From contig JBNJCX010000039.1 of NCBI GenBank assembly GCA_051744365.1, positions 1-15,382 of the forward strand: 15,382 nucleotides of DNA, written 5' to 3'. The stretch comes from Gudongella sp051744365. Lineage in GTDB: Bacteria > Bacillota > Clostridia > Tissierellales > Tissierellaceae. Below the pieces are notes generated by a model. That model saw nothing but the letters and a program-made list of their open reading frames with translations. It did no database searches and was not told the origin of the DNA. Shown piece after piece: positions 7,107-13,865 of this stretch. The position numbers and the translations under genes are program-made. Every line of letters starts with the position of its first letter. The stretch's first letter is position 1.

Positions 7107-7131
7107 CAAAATACCGTATTTCCTATATATT
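7103..7131 (+). promoter_or_regulatory. Strong sigma-A promoter of ileS
   Basis: A consensus TTGACA (7103-7108), exactly 17 bases, then TATATT (7126-7131). The -35 box includes the TGA stop codon of the preceding gene. Transcription would start near 7138, just before the T-box leader. Confidence 0.85.
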
Positions 7132-7154
7132 AATAAACAAGTGTGAACATATAT

Positions 7155-7380
7155 TAGGCTTTGATCAGGACAGTAATCAGTCGGGACCATTCTAGAGAGG
7201 TGACAAGTTGGTGGGATGTCGCCATGGAAAGATTGATGAAAATCATCTGTGAGCTTGACACCTGAAAACAGTAGGGTGTTGCGTGGAGACGTTAACTCTA
7301 ATGAAGTGACAGGAGAGATCCTGTAATATGGGTGGTACCGCGGAATTTTCGTCCCTAAGTCTTTGACTTAGGGACTTTTA
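7155..7380 (+). promoter_or_regulatory. T-box leader, isoleucine-specific
   Basis: A complete tRNA-sensing leader. Stem I is shown by AGTA (7172-7175), ATCAGTC (7175-7181) pairing with GATTGAT (7231-7237), AGAGAG (about 7194-7199), the distal loop with TTGGTG (7208-7213) and the flanking GGTGACA/TGTCGCC stem. In the specifier loop GAAA is followed by ATC at 7242-7244, an isoleucine codon. Stem II-like pairing ACACC/GGTGT and a stem III hairpin (ACAGGA/TCCTGT, 7309-7324) follow. The T-box TGGTACCGCG (7333-7342) has T at the variable position, fitting the A discriminator of tRNA-Ile. Uncharged tRNA-Ile should favour the antiterminator and raise ileS expression. The specifier agrees with the downstream gene. 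Confidence 0.95.
7351..7380 (+). terminator. Regulated terminator of the ileS T-box
   Basis: GTCCCTAAGTC (7351-7361) pairs perfectly with GACTTAGGGAC (7365-7375) across a TTT loop and is followed by TTTTA and a second T-run. Its 5' arm can instead pair with GGG before the T-box sequence, the antiterminator choice. Confidence 0.93.
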
Positions 7381-7403
7381 ATTTTTTAAAGGAGAGATGA
7401 TAA

Positions 7404-10400
7404 GTGAAAAGGTTTAATGAATTATCAAATGAACCGGTAAAGGATAGGGAGAAGTCCATTTCCGACTACTGGAAAGGGATTGACCTTCTGCACAAATCAG
7501 TGGAGTCAAGAGACTCTGAAAACCCTTATGTTTTCTACGAAGGCCCTCCCACTGCCAATGGCAAGCCGGGAATACATCATGTAATGGCTAGGACACTAAA
7601 GGACCTTACGTGCAGATACAAGACAATGCAGGGATATCAGGTAAAAAGGAAGGCCGGATGGGATACACACGGTCTGCCTGTAGAAATCGAAGTTGAAAAA
7701 AAACTTAACCTTAAGAACAAGCAGGATATAGAGTCCTTTGGAATGGAGGATTTCAACAAGGCCTGCCGTGAGTCTGTTTTCACCTATGAGAAGCAATGGA
7801 GGGAAATGACAGAAAGAATGGCATACCTGATAGACCTTGACGATCCATACATCACCCTGGATAACAATTATATTGAATCGGTATGGTGGATACTGGATCA
7901 GTTCTTTAAGAAAGGGTTTATCTATGAAGGCCACAAAATACTTCCATATTGCGCGAGATGCGGTACTGGACTTGCATCCCACGAGGTTGCACTGGGCTAT
8001 GAGGAAATAAAGACAGAGACTGTAATAGTCAAATTCAAACTAAAAGACAGAGAAGAATTTATTCTTGCATGGACAACAACTCCATGGACGCTGCCTTCAA
8101 ACGTCTGCGTCACAGTAAATCCTGAATTGACATACATAAAGGTCAAGAAGGATGACGAGATTTACTACCTTGCAAAGGAACTTGCCGACAAGGTTCTTGG
8201 CGAGGAATATGAAGTGCTGGAAGAAATGACAGGCAAGGAAATGGAGTACATGGAATACGAGCAGCTTATTCCTTATCTTGAGGTACCTGGCAAGGCTTTC
8301 TATGTAACCCTGGGAGATTACGTAACAACTGAGGACGGAACTGGAATCGTCCATTCAGCACCAGCTTTTGGTGAGGATGACTACACTACAGGTGTCAAGT
8401 ACAATCTACCTGTAGTGAATCCAGTATCAGAGGAAGGCAAATTCATCGGAACTCCATGGGCAGATAAATTTGTAATGGATGCGGACCACGATATTATCCA
8501 TTGGCTGATAGACAACAACAAGCTGTTCAAAAAAGAGAAAATGCTTCACAACTATCCTCACTGCTGGAGATGCGGTACTCCACTTCTATACTACGCAAAA
8601 CCGTCATGGTATATAGAAATGACCAAATTGAAGGATAAGCTTGTAGAGAACAACAATAGCGTAAACTGGTTCCCTGAATTTGTAGGGGAAAAGAGATTCG
8701 GAAACTGGCTGGAGAATGTGAACGACTGGGCCATATCCAGAAACAGGTACTGGGGGACGCCATTCCCTATCTGGAGGTGTGATGACTGCGGGCACCTGGA
8801 TAGTATAGGCTCAAGACAAGAACTTATTGACAGAGCCGTAGAGGACGTTACAATGGACATCGACCTCCACAGACCATATGTTGATGATATCCACTTCAAA
8901 TGCCCTGAATGTGGCGGCACAATGACAAGGGAGAAGGAAGTAATCGACTGTTGGTTTGACAGTGGAGCAATGCCATTTGCACAGCACCACTACCCATTCG
9001 AGCACAAGGACGATTTCGATACGATGTTTCCTGCCGACTTTGTCTGTGAGGGTATAGACCAGACAAGAGGATGGTTCTACTCACTGATAGCAATCTCGAC
9101 GTTTGTAAAGGGAGTATCGCCCTACAGGAATGTGCTTGTAAACGACCTGGTACTGGACAAGAATGGAAAGAAAATGTCCAAAACCAAAGGGAATACGGTT
9201 GATCCATTCAGGCTGTTTGACGACTATGGAGCGGATGTCCTGAGGTGGTACCTGATCTATGTATCACCACCATGGACTCCTACAAAGTTTGACGAGGATG
9301 GCTTGAAAGAGGTTGAATCCAAGTTCTTCAGAAGTATCAGAAACGTATACAATTTCTTTTCAATGTATGCAAATACAGACGGTATTGACCCTGAGGAATT
9401 CTTTGTACCCTACGAGGAAAGACCACAAATTGACAGATGGATACTTTCCAAGTTCAATATCCTTCTCGCCGATGCCAAGGAAAATATGGATGAATTCGAG
9501 CTTACAAGGGTTGTAAGGGATATTCAGGAATTTGTTATAGAGGACTTATCCAACTGGTATATCAGGAGAAGCAGAAGAAGATTCTGGTCAACTGAAATGG
9601 ATGATGACAAGAAGGCAGTATATAACACCACCTATGAAATACTGGTGGATGTATGCAAGATAATTGCTCCATTTGTGCCATTTATTTCAGAGGAGCTTTA
9701 CAGAAACCTTACAGGCAAGGAATCAGTGCATATAGACTTCTACCCAGAGTCAAAACCAGAGCTTGTGAACAAAGGGCTTGAGGAGAAGATGGACCTTGTA
9801 AGAAATCTTGTAACCCTTGGAAGAGCATCAAGGGAGAATGTAAGGATAAAGGTAAGACAGCCACTTAGCGAGGTTGTAATCGACGGAAAATACGAATCAA
9901 AGCTATCAGACCTTATACCTCTTATCAAGGAAGAGCTTAACGTTAAAGAGGTAGTATTTGAGAAGGATCTTGCACAGTTTATGAATTTCTCATTGAAGCC
10001 CAACTTCAAGGTTGCAGGACCGGTGCTGGGTTCCAGGGTAAAAGCCTTTGGAAAGGCATTGTCAGAGCTTGATGCAGCTGCTGCGGTTGAAAAGCTTGAA
10101 AACGGTGAGAGCCTCCATATGAACCTGGATGGCGAGGAATTCGAAATCGACAACGAACTTGTCCAGACATCGATATCATCGAAGGAAGGCTTCAACGTAG
10201 TCATGGAGAACAACCTGTTTGTAATCCTGGATACAACCCTGACACCTGAGCTTCTAAACGAAGGGTTTGCAAGGGAGTTTGTATCAAAGGTTCAGCAGAT
10301 GAGAAAATTCAATGGATATGAAATACTGGATAAAATAACCATAAAGTACAGCGGAAGTGATGCAATTAAGGAAGCCGTATCACAATACGAGGACTTTATA

Positions 10401-10505
10401 AAGTCAGAGACGTTGGCGACAGAAATCCAGTATGTTGAAGATTCAGGACTTGAAAAGCAGGATCTCAACGGGGAAGAGACAGGAATAGAATTAAGCAAGA
10501 ACTAA
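7404..10505 (+). CDS. ileS: Isoleucyl-tRNA synthetase, type 2 (IleRS2) with GIHH signature
   Basis: A 1033-residue class I synthetase that charges tRNA-Ile. Length and sequence (DCWFDSGAMPFAQ, long C-terminal part) indicate the eukaryotic-like IleRS2 type, rather than the ~920-residue IleRS1. The nucleotide-binding signature, canonically HxGH, reads G56-I57-H58-H59 after PTANGKP, with first and third residues exchanged; KMSKT is at 590-594. The editing domain (WTTTPWTLPSN, GTGIVHSAPAFGEDD) is present. Cysteine pairs CxxCG occur near residues 182, 386, 458 and 500, some probably binding zinc. The start is GTG at 7404 with AAAGGAG upstream; an ATG at 7397 is in another frame and soon closes. 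Expression is set by the T-box. IleRS2 enzymes resist mupirocin, and the swapped signature is linked to hyper-resistance. Confidence 0.97.
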   Translation: MKRFNELSNEPVKDREKSISDYWKGIDLLHKSVESRDSENPYVFYEGPPTANGKPGIHHVMARTLKDLTCRYKTMQGYQVKRKAGWDTHGLPVEIEVEKKLNLKNKQDIESFGMEDFNKACRESVFTYEKQWREMTERMAYLIDLDDPYITLDNNYIESVWWILDQFFKKGFIYEGHKILPYCARCGTGLASHEVALGYEEIKTETVIVKFKLKDREEFILAWTTTPWTLPSNVCVTVNPELTYIKVKKDDEIYYLAKELADKVLGEEYEVLEEMTGKEMEYMEYEQLIPYLEVPGKAFYVTLGDYVTTEDGTGIVHSAPAFGEDDYTTGVKYNLPVVNPVSEEGKFIGTPWADKFVMDADHDIIHWLIDNNKLFKKEKMLHNYPHCWRCGTPLLYYAKPSWYIEMTKLKDKLVENNNSVNWFPEFVGEKRFGNWLENVNDWAISRNRYWGTPFPIWRCDDCGHLDSIGSRQELIDRAVEDVTMDIDLHRPYVDDIHFKCPECGGTMTREKEVIDCWFDSGAMPFAQHHYPFEHKDDFDTMFPADFVCEGIDQTRGWFYSLIAISTFVKGVSPYRNVLVNDLVLDKNGKKMSKTKGNTVDPFRLFDDYGADVLRWYLIYVSPPWTPTKFDEDGLKEVESKFFRSIRNVYNFFSMYANTDGIDPEEFFVPYEERPQIDRWILSKFNILLADAKENMDEFELTRVVRDIQEFVIEDLSNWYIRRSRRRFWSTEMDDDKKAVYNTTYEILVDVCKIIAPFVPFISEELYRNLTGKESVHIDFYPESKPELVNKGLEEKMDLVRNLVTLGRASRENVRIKVRQPLSEVVIDGKYESKLSDLIPLIKEELNVKEVVFEKDLAQFMNFSLKPNFKVAGPVLGSRVKAFGKALSELDAAAAVEKLENGESLHMNLDGEEFEIDNELVQTSISSKEGFNVVMENNLFVILDTTLTPELLNEGFAREFVSKVQQMRKFNGYEILDKITIKYSGSDAIKEAVSQYEDFIKSETLATEIQYVEDSGLEKQDLNGEETGIELSKN

Positions 10506-10516
10506 AAAAGCTGAAA

Positions 10517-10563
10517 AATACAGGGAACAGGTCAAAGAACCTGTTCCCTGTATTCAATTTTTC
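10517..10563 (+). terminator. Terminator after ileS
   Basis: AATACAGGGAACAGGT (10517-10532) pairs perfectly with ACCTGTTCCCTGTATT (10539-10554), a 16-pair stem with a six-base loop, followed by CAATTTTTC. It ends the ileS transcript 12 bases after the stop codon. Confidence 0.95.
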
Positions 10564-10647
10564 TGCCGATTTCTATGGAGTTTTTAGTGGCAAGGCTATC
10601 GTGGACATGGATATTAACACCTTGGCTTCCTTTGAATTATTTTGATT

Positions 10648-10677
10648 TTAACACAATTTTTCACCTGAGACAATAAA
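10648..10677 (+). promoter_or_regulatory. Possible promoter of the ribonuclease gene
   Basis: TTAACA (10648-10653), 18 bases, AATAAA (10672-10677). Neither box is strong. A promoter is needed somewhere here because the ileS terminator precedes it. Confidence 0.3.
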
Positions 10678-10682
10678 TGAGC

Positions 10683-10710
10683 GGTATTAGGGTATCTTTA
10701 GATTAATACC
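10683..10710 (+). promoter_or_regulatory. Dyad just before the ribonuclease ribosome binding site
   Basis: GGTATTA (10683-10689) and TAATACC (10704-10710) form a perfect seven-base inverted repeat with a 14-base loop, ending three bases before AAGGAGG. It could be an operator or an RNA hairpin touching translation; nothing identifies the factor. Confidence 0.35.
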
Positions 10711-10728
10711 ACAAGGAGGACAAGGACG

Positions 10729-11220
10729 ATGAGAAGATTTACAAAAACAGCATTAATTTCGCTGACAATGGTTATTCTGCTGTTGGTGTTGACTGCATGC
10801 TCAGGACTTGAGGAGGCAGTGGAACCAGTGGAACAGGAGACGCCTAAGGAAGCAGTAGAGGAGAATGTTGAGGAGACAATAGCGGAGGACGGATATTATA
10901 CATCCCCGGAGGATGTTGCACTGTTTATACATACCTATGGGAGATTGCCGGATAACTATATAACCAAGGAAGAAGCAATGGATCTTGACTGGGATGCCCA
11001 GGAGGGAAACCTGTGGGAAGCAACTGACAGGATGAGCATTGGTGGCAACCGATTTGGAAACAGGGAAAAGCTACTTCCAGAGGCAGATGGCAGACAATAC
11101 TACGAAGCAGATGTTAACTATGAAGGCGGCTATAGAGGAGCAGAAAGAATAGTGTATTCCAACGACGGCCTCGTTTTCTATACAAAGGATCACTATGAGT
11201 CCTTTGAGCAGCTATACTAG
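10729..11220 (+). CDS. Barnase-like ribonuclease made as a lipoprotein
   Basis: A 163-residue guanyl-specific ribonuclease of the N1/T1 (barnase) family. Residues 1-24 are a lipoprotein signal: MRRFTK, a hydrophobic core and LTAC, with C24 the predicted lipidated cysteine. Residues 25-54 form an acidic linker with 11 glutamates. Residues 56-163 align along the whole of mature barnase, including LPDNYITK, SIGGxxFxNRE, EADxNY and DHYxxF. All six active-site residues are kept: K80, R112, E126 (general base), R136, R140 and H155 (general acid) match K27, R59, E73, R83, R87 and H102. The enzyme should therefore be active, held on the outer face of the cell membrane or released by cleavage. The barstar-like gene follows after 11 bases. 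AAGGAGG lies at 10713-10719. Known barnases are freely secreted; the lipobox is the odd feature. Confidence 0.93.
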   Translation: MRRFTKTALISLTMVILLLVLTACSGLEEAVEPVEQETPKEAVEENVEETIAEDGYYTSPEDVALFIHTYGRLPDNYITKEEAMDLDWDAQEGNLWEATDRMSIGGNRFGNREKLLPEADGRQYYEADVNYEGGYRGAERIVYSNDGLVFYTKDHYESFEQLY

Positions 11221-11231
11221 GGGGAACAGAT

Positions 11232-11516
11232 ATGAAAATTGTACTGATAGATGCAGAAAGGATGAATGACAAGGGATTTCACATCTACTTTAAGAGGAAG
11301 CTTGATATAAAGGGCTACCATGGAAATAACCTGGATGCAATGTACGACACTCTTTCCACCTTGAGGGAGGAACTCAAAGTGTATGTGTATAACTTCCAGG
11401 AACAGAGCTTAAGCCGGTATGGAAACTCAGTGTGGAATACCTTAAAGGAACTTTCCTATTCCAATGAAAATATTTCCCTGAAGGAAATAAAGATTTCCAA
11501 AAAAATATTAAATTGA
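11232..11516 (+). CDS. Barstar-like ribonuclease inhibitor (immunity protein)
   Basis: A 94-residue protein with no signal peptide, so it stays in the cytoplasm. The central YHGNNLDAMYDTLS (29-42) matches the barnase-binding helix of barstar (YYGENLDALWD), with D35 and D39, the two aspartates that plug the barnase active site, at the same numbering. The N-terminal strand MKIVLIDAERM and a final basic strand also fit the ~90-residue fold; sequence outside the helix is divergent. It lies 11 bases after the ribonuclease stop, with GGGGAA as ribosome binding site, so the two genes are almost certainly co-transcribed and the inhibitor neutralises enzyme before export. The final codons overlap the next promoter. 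Confidence 0.88.
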   Translation: MKIVLIDAERMNDKGFHIYFKRKLDIKGYHGNNLDAMYDTLSTLREELKVYVYNFQEQSLSRYGNSVWNTLKELSYSNENISLKEIKISKKILN

Positions 11517-11541
11517 ACATTTACAGTAAATATATTAAGAT
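11513..11541 (+). promoter_or_regulatory. Promoter of the DUF454-sirtuin-methyltransferase-guaA group
   Basis: TTGAAC (11513-11518), 17 bases, TAAGAT (11536-11541). The -35 box contains the TGA stop codon of the barstar-like gene. It gives the downstream genes a start independent of the ribonuclease pair. Confidence 0.5.
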
Positions 11542-11573
11542 AGAGTAATACAAAAACGCAAGCGAGGTAGGCT

Positions 11574-11933
11574 ATGAAAGTAGTATTTGTTGCATTGGGA
11601 TTTATTTCAGTATCCATAGGGGCAATAGGGGCAGTGCTTCCGGTACTACCCACTACGCCATTTCTTTTGCTGGGATCATACTTCCTTGCAAAGGGTTCAG
11701 ACAGGTTCAATGACTGGCTGAAGGGAACAAAGCTATATAAGAATAATCTGGAGAGCTTTGAAGAGGACAGGTCCATGACTTTGAAGACAAAGCTCGAAAT
11801 TACAGCACTGTCTTCGACGATGATATGGTTGAGCGTGTTTATGGTTGATAAAATATATCTTAAGGTAATGCTAGTAGGGATTGACCTGTTTAAGCACTAC
11901 TACTTTATATTCAGGATCAAGACCAAAAAGTAA
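11574..11933 (+). CDS. DUF454 (YbaN family) small membrane protein
   Basis: A 119-residue protein with the DUF454 signature: a first hydrophobic segment (about 3-25) running into GAVLPVLPTTPFLLLGSYFLAKGS and RFNDWLKGTKLY. A charged loop (about 60-80) and a second hydrophobic part (about 82-112) follow. It is predicted to sit in the cytoplasmic membrane. No molecular role is established for the family, and nothing in the neighbours fixes one. GAGGTAGG precedes the ATG. It heads a run of four genes with gaps of 19, -1 and 15 bases. Confidence 0.85.
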   Translation: MKVVFVALGFISVSIGAIGAVLPVLPTTPFLLLGSYFLAKGSDRFNDWLKGTKLYKNNLESFEEDRSMTLKTKLEITALSSTMIWLSVFMVDKIYLKVMLVGIDLFKHYYFIFRIKTKK

Positions 11934-11952
11934 CTGAAGGGGAGGAGTCGAT

Positions 11953-12684
11953 ATGTCTATTGGAAAACTAAGTGGGATAATCGAAAAAAGCGATAATATA
12001 GTCTTTTTTGGTGGAGCAGGGGTTTCAACGGAAAGCAATATTCCAGACTTCAGAAGTGAAAGTGGTATTTATTCCACAAAGAATAAATATGGATATCCAC
12101 CGGAGTATCTCCTGAGCCACTCCTTCTTTAGGGACCATCAGGATGAATTCTTCAGATACTACCGCGACAACATGCTATATCCGGATGCAAAGCCCAACAA
12201 GGCCCACAAGGCTCTTGGCAGACTTGAGGAGATGGGGAAGCTTAGGGCTGTCATAACACAGAATATCGATGGGCTTCATCAGCTGGGAGGATCAAAAAAT
12301 GTACTTGAAATACACGGCTCAGTCCATAGAAACTACTGTCTTTCCTGCGGAATGGAGTACCCCATGGAAAAGATGCAGAGTTTTGAGTCCCATCCCATCT
12401 GCGATAAGTGTGGTGGAATTGTAAGACCGGATGTTGTATTATATGAAGAAGGCCTGAATATGAGGGTAATGGAAAAGGCAGTTGATTATATAAAAAGGGC
12501 TCAGGTCCTTATAGTGGGAGGAACATCACTTAAAGTATATCCGGCAGCAGGACTGGTGGAATACTTCAGGGGTGAAGAGCTGATCCTTATAAACAAGACA
12601 TCAACAGACTATGACAAAAGAGCCACACTTATATTTAGAGACAGTATCGGAGAAGTATTGGATAATGCAGTAAGGAGACTATAA
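11953..12684 (+). CDS. cobB: Sir2-family NAD-dependent protein deacylase
   Basis: A 243-residue sirtuin that removes acyl groups from protein lysines using NAD+. Motifs in order: GAGVSTESNIPDFRS (21-35), TQNIDGLH (102-109), catalytic H121 in EIHGSVH, zinc ligands C129-x2-C132 and C150-x2-C153, RPDVVLYEE (158-166), and GTSLKVYPAAG (190-200) for NAD. No CobB/SIRT5-type Tyr-x-x-Arg pair is evident at the acyl-binding position, so ordinary deacetylation is more likely than desuccinylation. The start is ATG at 11953 with GGGGAGGAG upstream. Its stop TAA overlaps the next ATG by one base, implying translational coupling to the methyltransferase. It looks complete and full length. Confidence 0.95.
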   Translation: MSIGKLSGIIEKSDNIVFFGGAGVSTESNIPDFRSESGIYSTKNKYGYPPEYLLSHSFFRDHQDEFFRYYRDNMLYPDAKPNKAHKALGRLEEMGKLRAVITQNIDGLHQLGGSKNVLEIHGSVHRNYCLSCGMEYPMEKMQSFESHPICDKCGGIVRPDVVLYEEGLNMRVMEKAVDYIKRAQVLIVGGTSLKVYPAAGLVEYFRGEELILINKTSTDYDKRATLIFRDSIGEVLDNAVRRL

Positions 12685-13850
12685 TGGAGACAAGAGAACT
12701 AATTGAAAGCCTGATTCTGGAGGAAAAGCTGAGTAAGGCAATCCTAAGCAACAGAAGAAGCAAGGAGTTATCACAGCCTAGTAAAATCACAATAAGCCCA
12801 GTGACAATAAAGGGAGAGCTAGTGTACCAATTTGAAAGCATTATAGAAAACAAGGCCATCCATGAAAATCTGGAAAAGGAGGAGGCTGTAGACAGACTCC
12901 TTGAACTTATTCAGAATGATTTCAGACAGGGTGTACTCAAATCATCAATAGGGGAGTATCAGATACTCACAAGCAAGAAGGGAAAGCAGAAAATCATAAA
13001 GAATGATGCCAATATCACAAAGGTCCATGCAGGCCACAACAGAAAGAAGCAGTACATCATAAACGAGGGAGAGCCTGTGGATTTTCTGATTCACCTTGGG
13101 GTAATGGATTCCAAGGGAAAGGTATATAAGCAGAAGTACAACAAATTCAGGCAGATAAATAAATTCCTTGAGCTGGTGGATGCATCGATTCACACACTCC
13201 TTGACCAGGAGGAAATAAGGATAATAGACTTTGGATGCGGAAAAAGCTACCTGACCTTTGCACTGCACCACTATCTAGTAAAGATAAAAAACAAGAAAAC
13301 GAAGATTACGGGACTTGACCTAAAGCAGGATGTAATAGACCTTTGCAACAGGACAACCGAGGAGCTAAATTACGATGGATTAAAATTTATCTGCGGAGAC
13401 ATAAAGGACCATACATCAAGTGAGGACATAGATATGGTTGTTACACTTCATGCCTGTGACACAGCAACTGATGTGGCACTGGAGAAGGCAGTAAGGTGGG
13501 GAGCAAAAGTTATTCTGTCTGTGCCTTGTTGTCAGCACGAACTTTATGATAAAATTAAGAATGATGAATTATCAGCAATGCTTAAGCACGGCATAATAAG
13601 AGAAAGGCTAAGCTCATTGGTAACCGACAGCATAAGAGGCTCAGTCCTTGAAATACTGGGGTATCAGGTTCAGCTTCTGGAGTTTATAGATATGGAGCAT
13701 ACGCCGAAGAACATAATGATAAGAGCAATAAAAAAGCATCCGCCCTTCAGAAAAGAGAAGGTTGAGGAACACAAAAATCTTAAGCGTACATGGGGTCTTG
13801 AGGATATATTCATTGAGAATGCCATGAAGGATTTACTGGAAAACAAATAA
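12684..13850 (+). CDS. SAM-dependent methyltransferase, GSTCD/Methyltransf_32 type
   Basis: A 388-residue protein. The C-terminal half is a class I methyltransferase: DFGCGKSYLT (182-191) is the SAM-binding loop, GLDLKQDVIDLCN (210-222) the acidic loop, and LHACDTATD (255-263) and VPCCQHEL (280-287) are distinctive of the Methyltransf_32 group found in human GSTCD and bacterial relatives. The N-terminal ~130 residues are rich in Lys and Glu and have no domain I recognise. The substrate is not known; an RNA base is a common guess for this group, not shown by the sequence. It overlaps the sirtuin stop by one base (TAATG) and is followed by guaA after 15 bases. Confidence 0.85.
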   Translation: METRELIESLILEEKLSKAILSNRRSKELSQPSKITISPVTIKGELVYQFESIIENKAIHENLEKEEAVDRLLELIQNDFRQGVLKSSIGEYQILTSKKGKQKIIKNDANITKVHAGHNRKKQYIINEGEPVDFLIHLGVMDSKGKVYKQKYNKFRQINKFLELVDASIHTLLDQEEIRIIDFGCGKSYLTFALHHYLVKIKNKKTKITGLDLKQDVIDLCNRTTEELNYDGLKFICGDIKDHTSSEDIDMVVTLHACDTATDVALEKAVRWGAKVILSVPCCQHELYDKIKNDELSAMLKHGIIRERLSSLVTDSIRGSVLEILGYQVQLLEFIDMEHTPKNIMIRAIKKHPPFRKEKVEEHKNLKRTWGLEDIFIENAMKDLLENK

Positions 13851-13865
13851 GTAGGAGGAGTGTCA

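Noticed and set aside
9740..10213. Minus-strand 157-codon frame inside ileS
   Set aside because: Low-complexity Ser/Thr/Phe-rich translation typical of antisense to a Glu/Lys-rich gene; the plus strand is clearly IleRS.
10729..11516. Classical intracellular toxin-antitoxin module
   Set aside because: The nuclease has an export/lipoprotein signal and precedes the inhibitor; this fits an exported RNase with a cytoplasmic protector better than a stress toxin.
13851..13865. Guanine riboswitch or separate promoter for guaA
   Set aside because: Only 15 bases separate the genes, filled by the ribosome binding site; no aptamer can fit.
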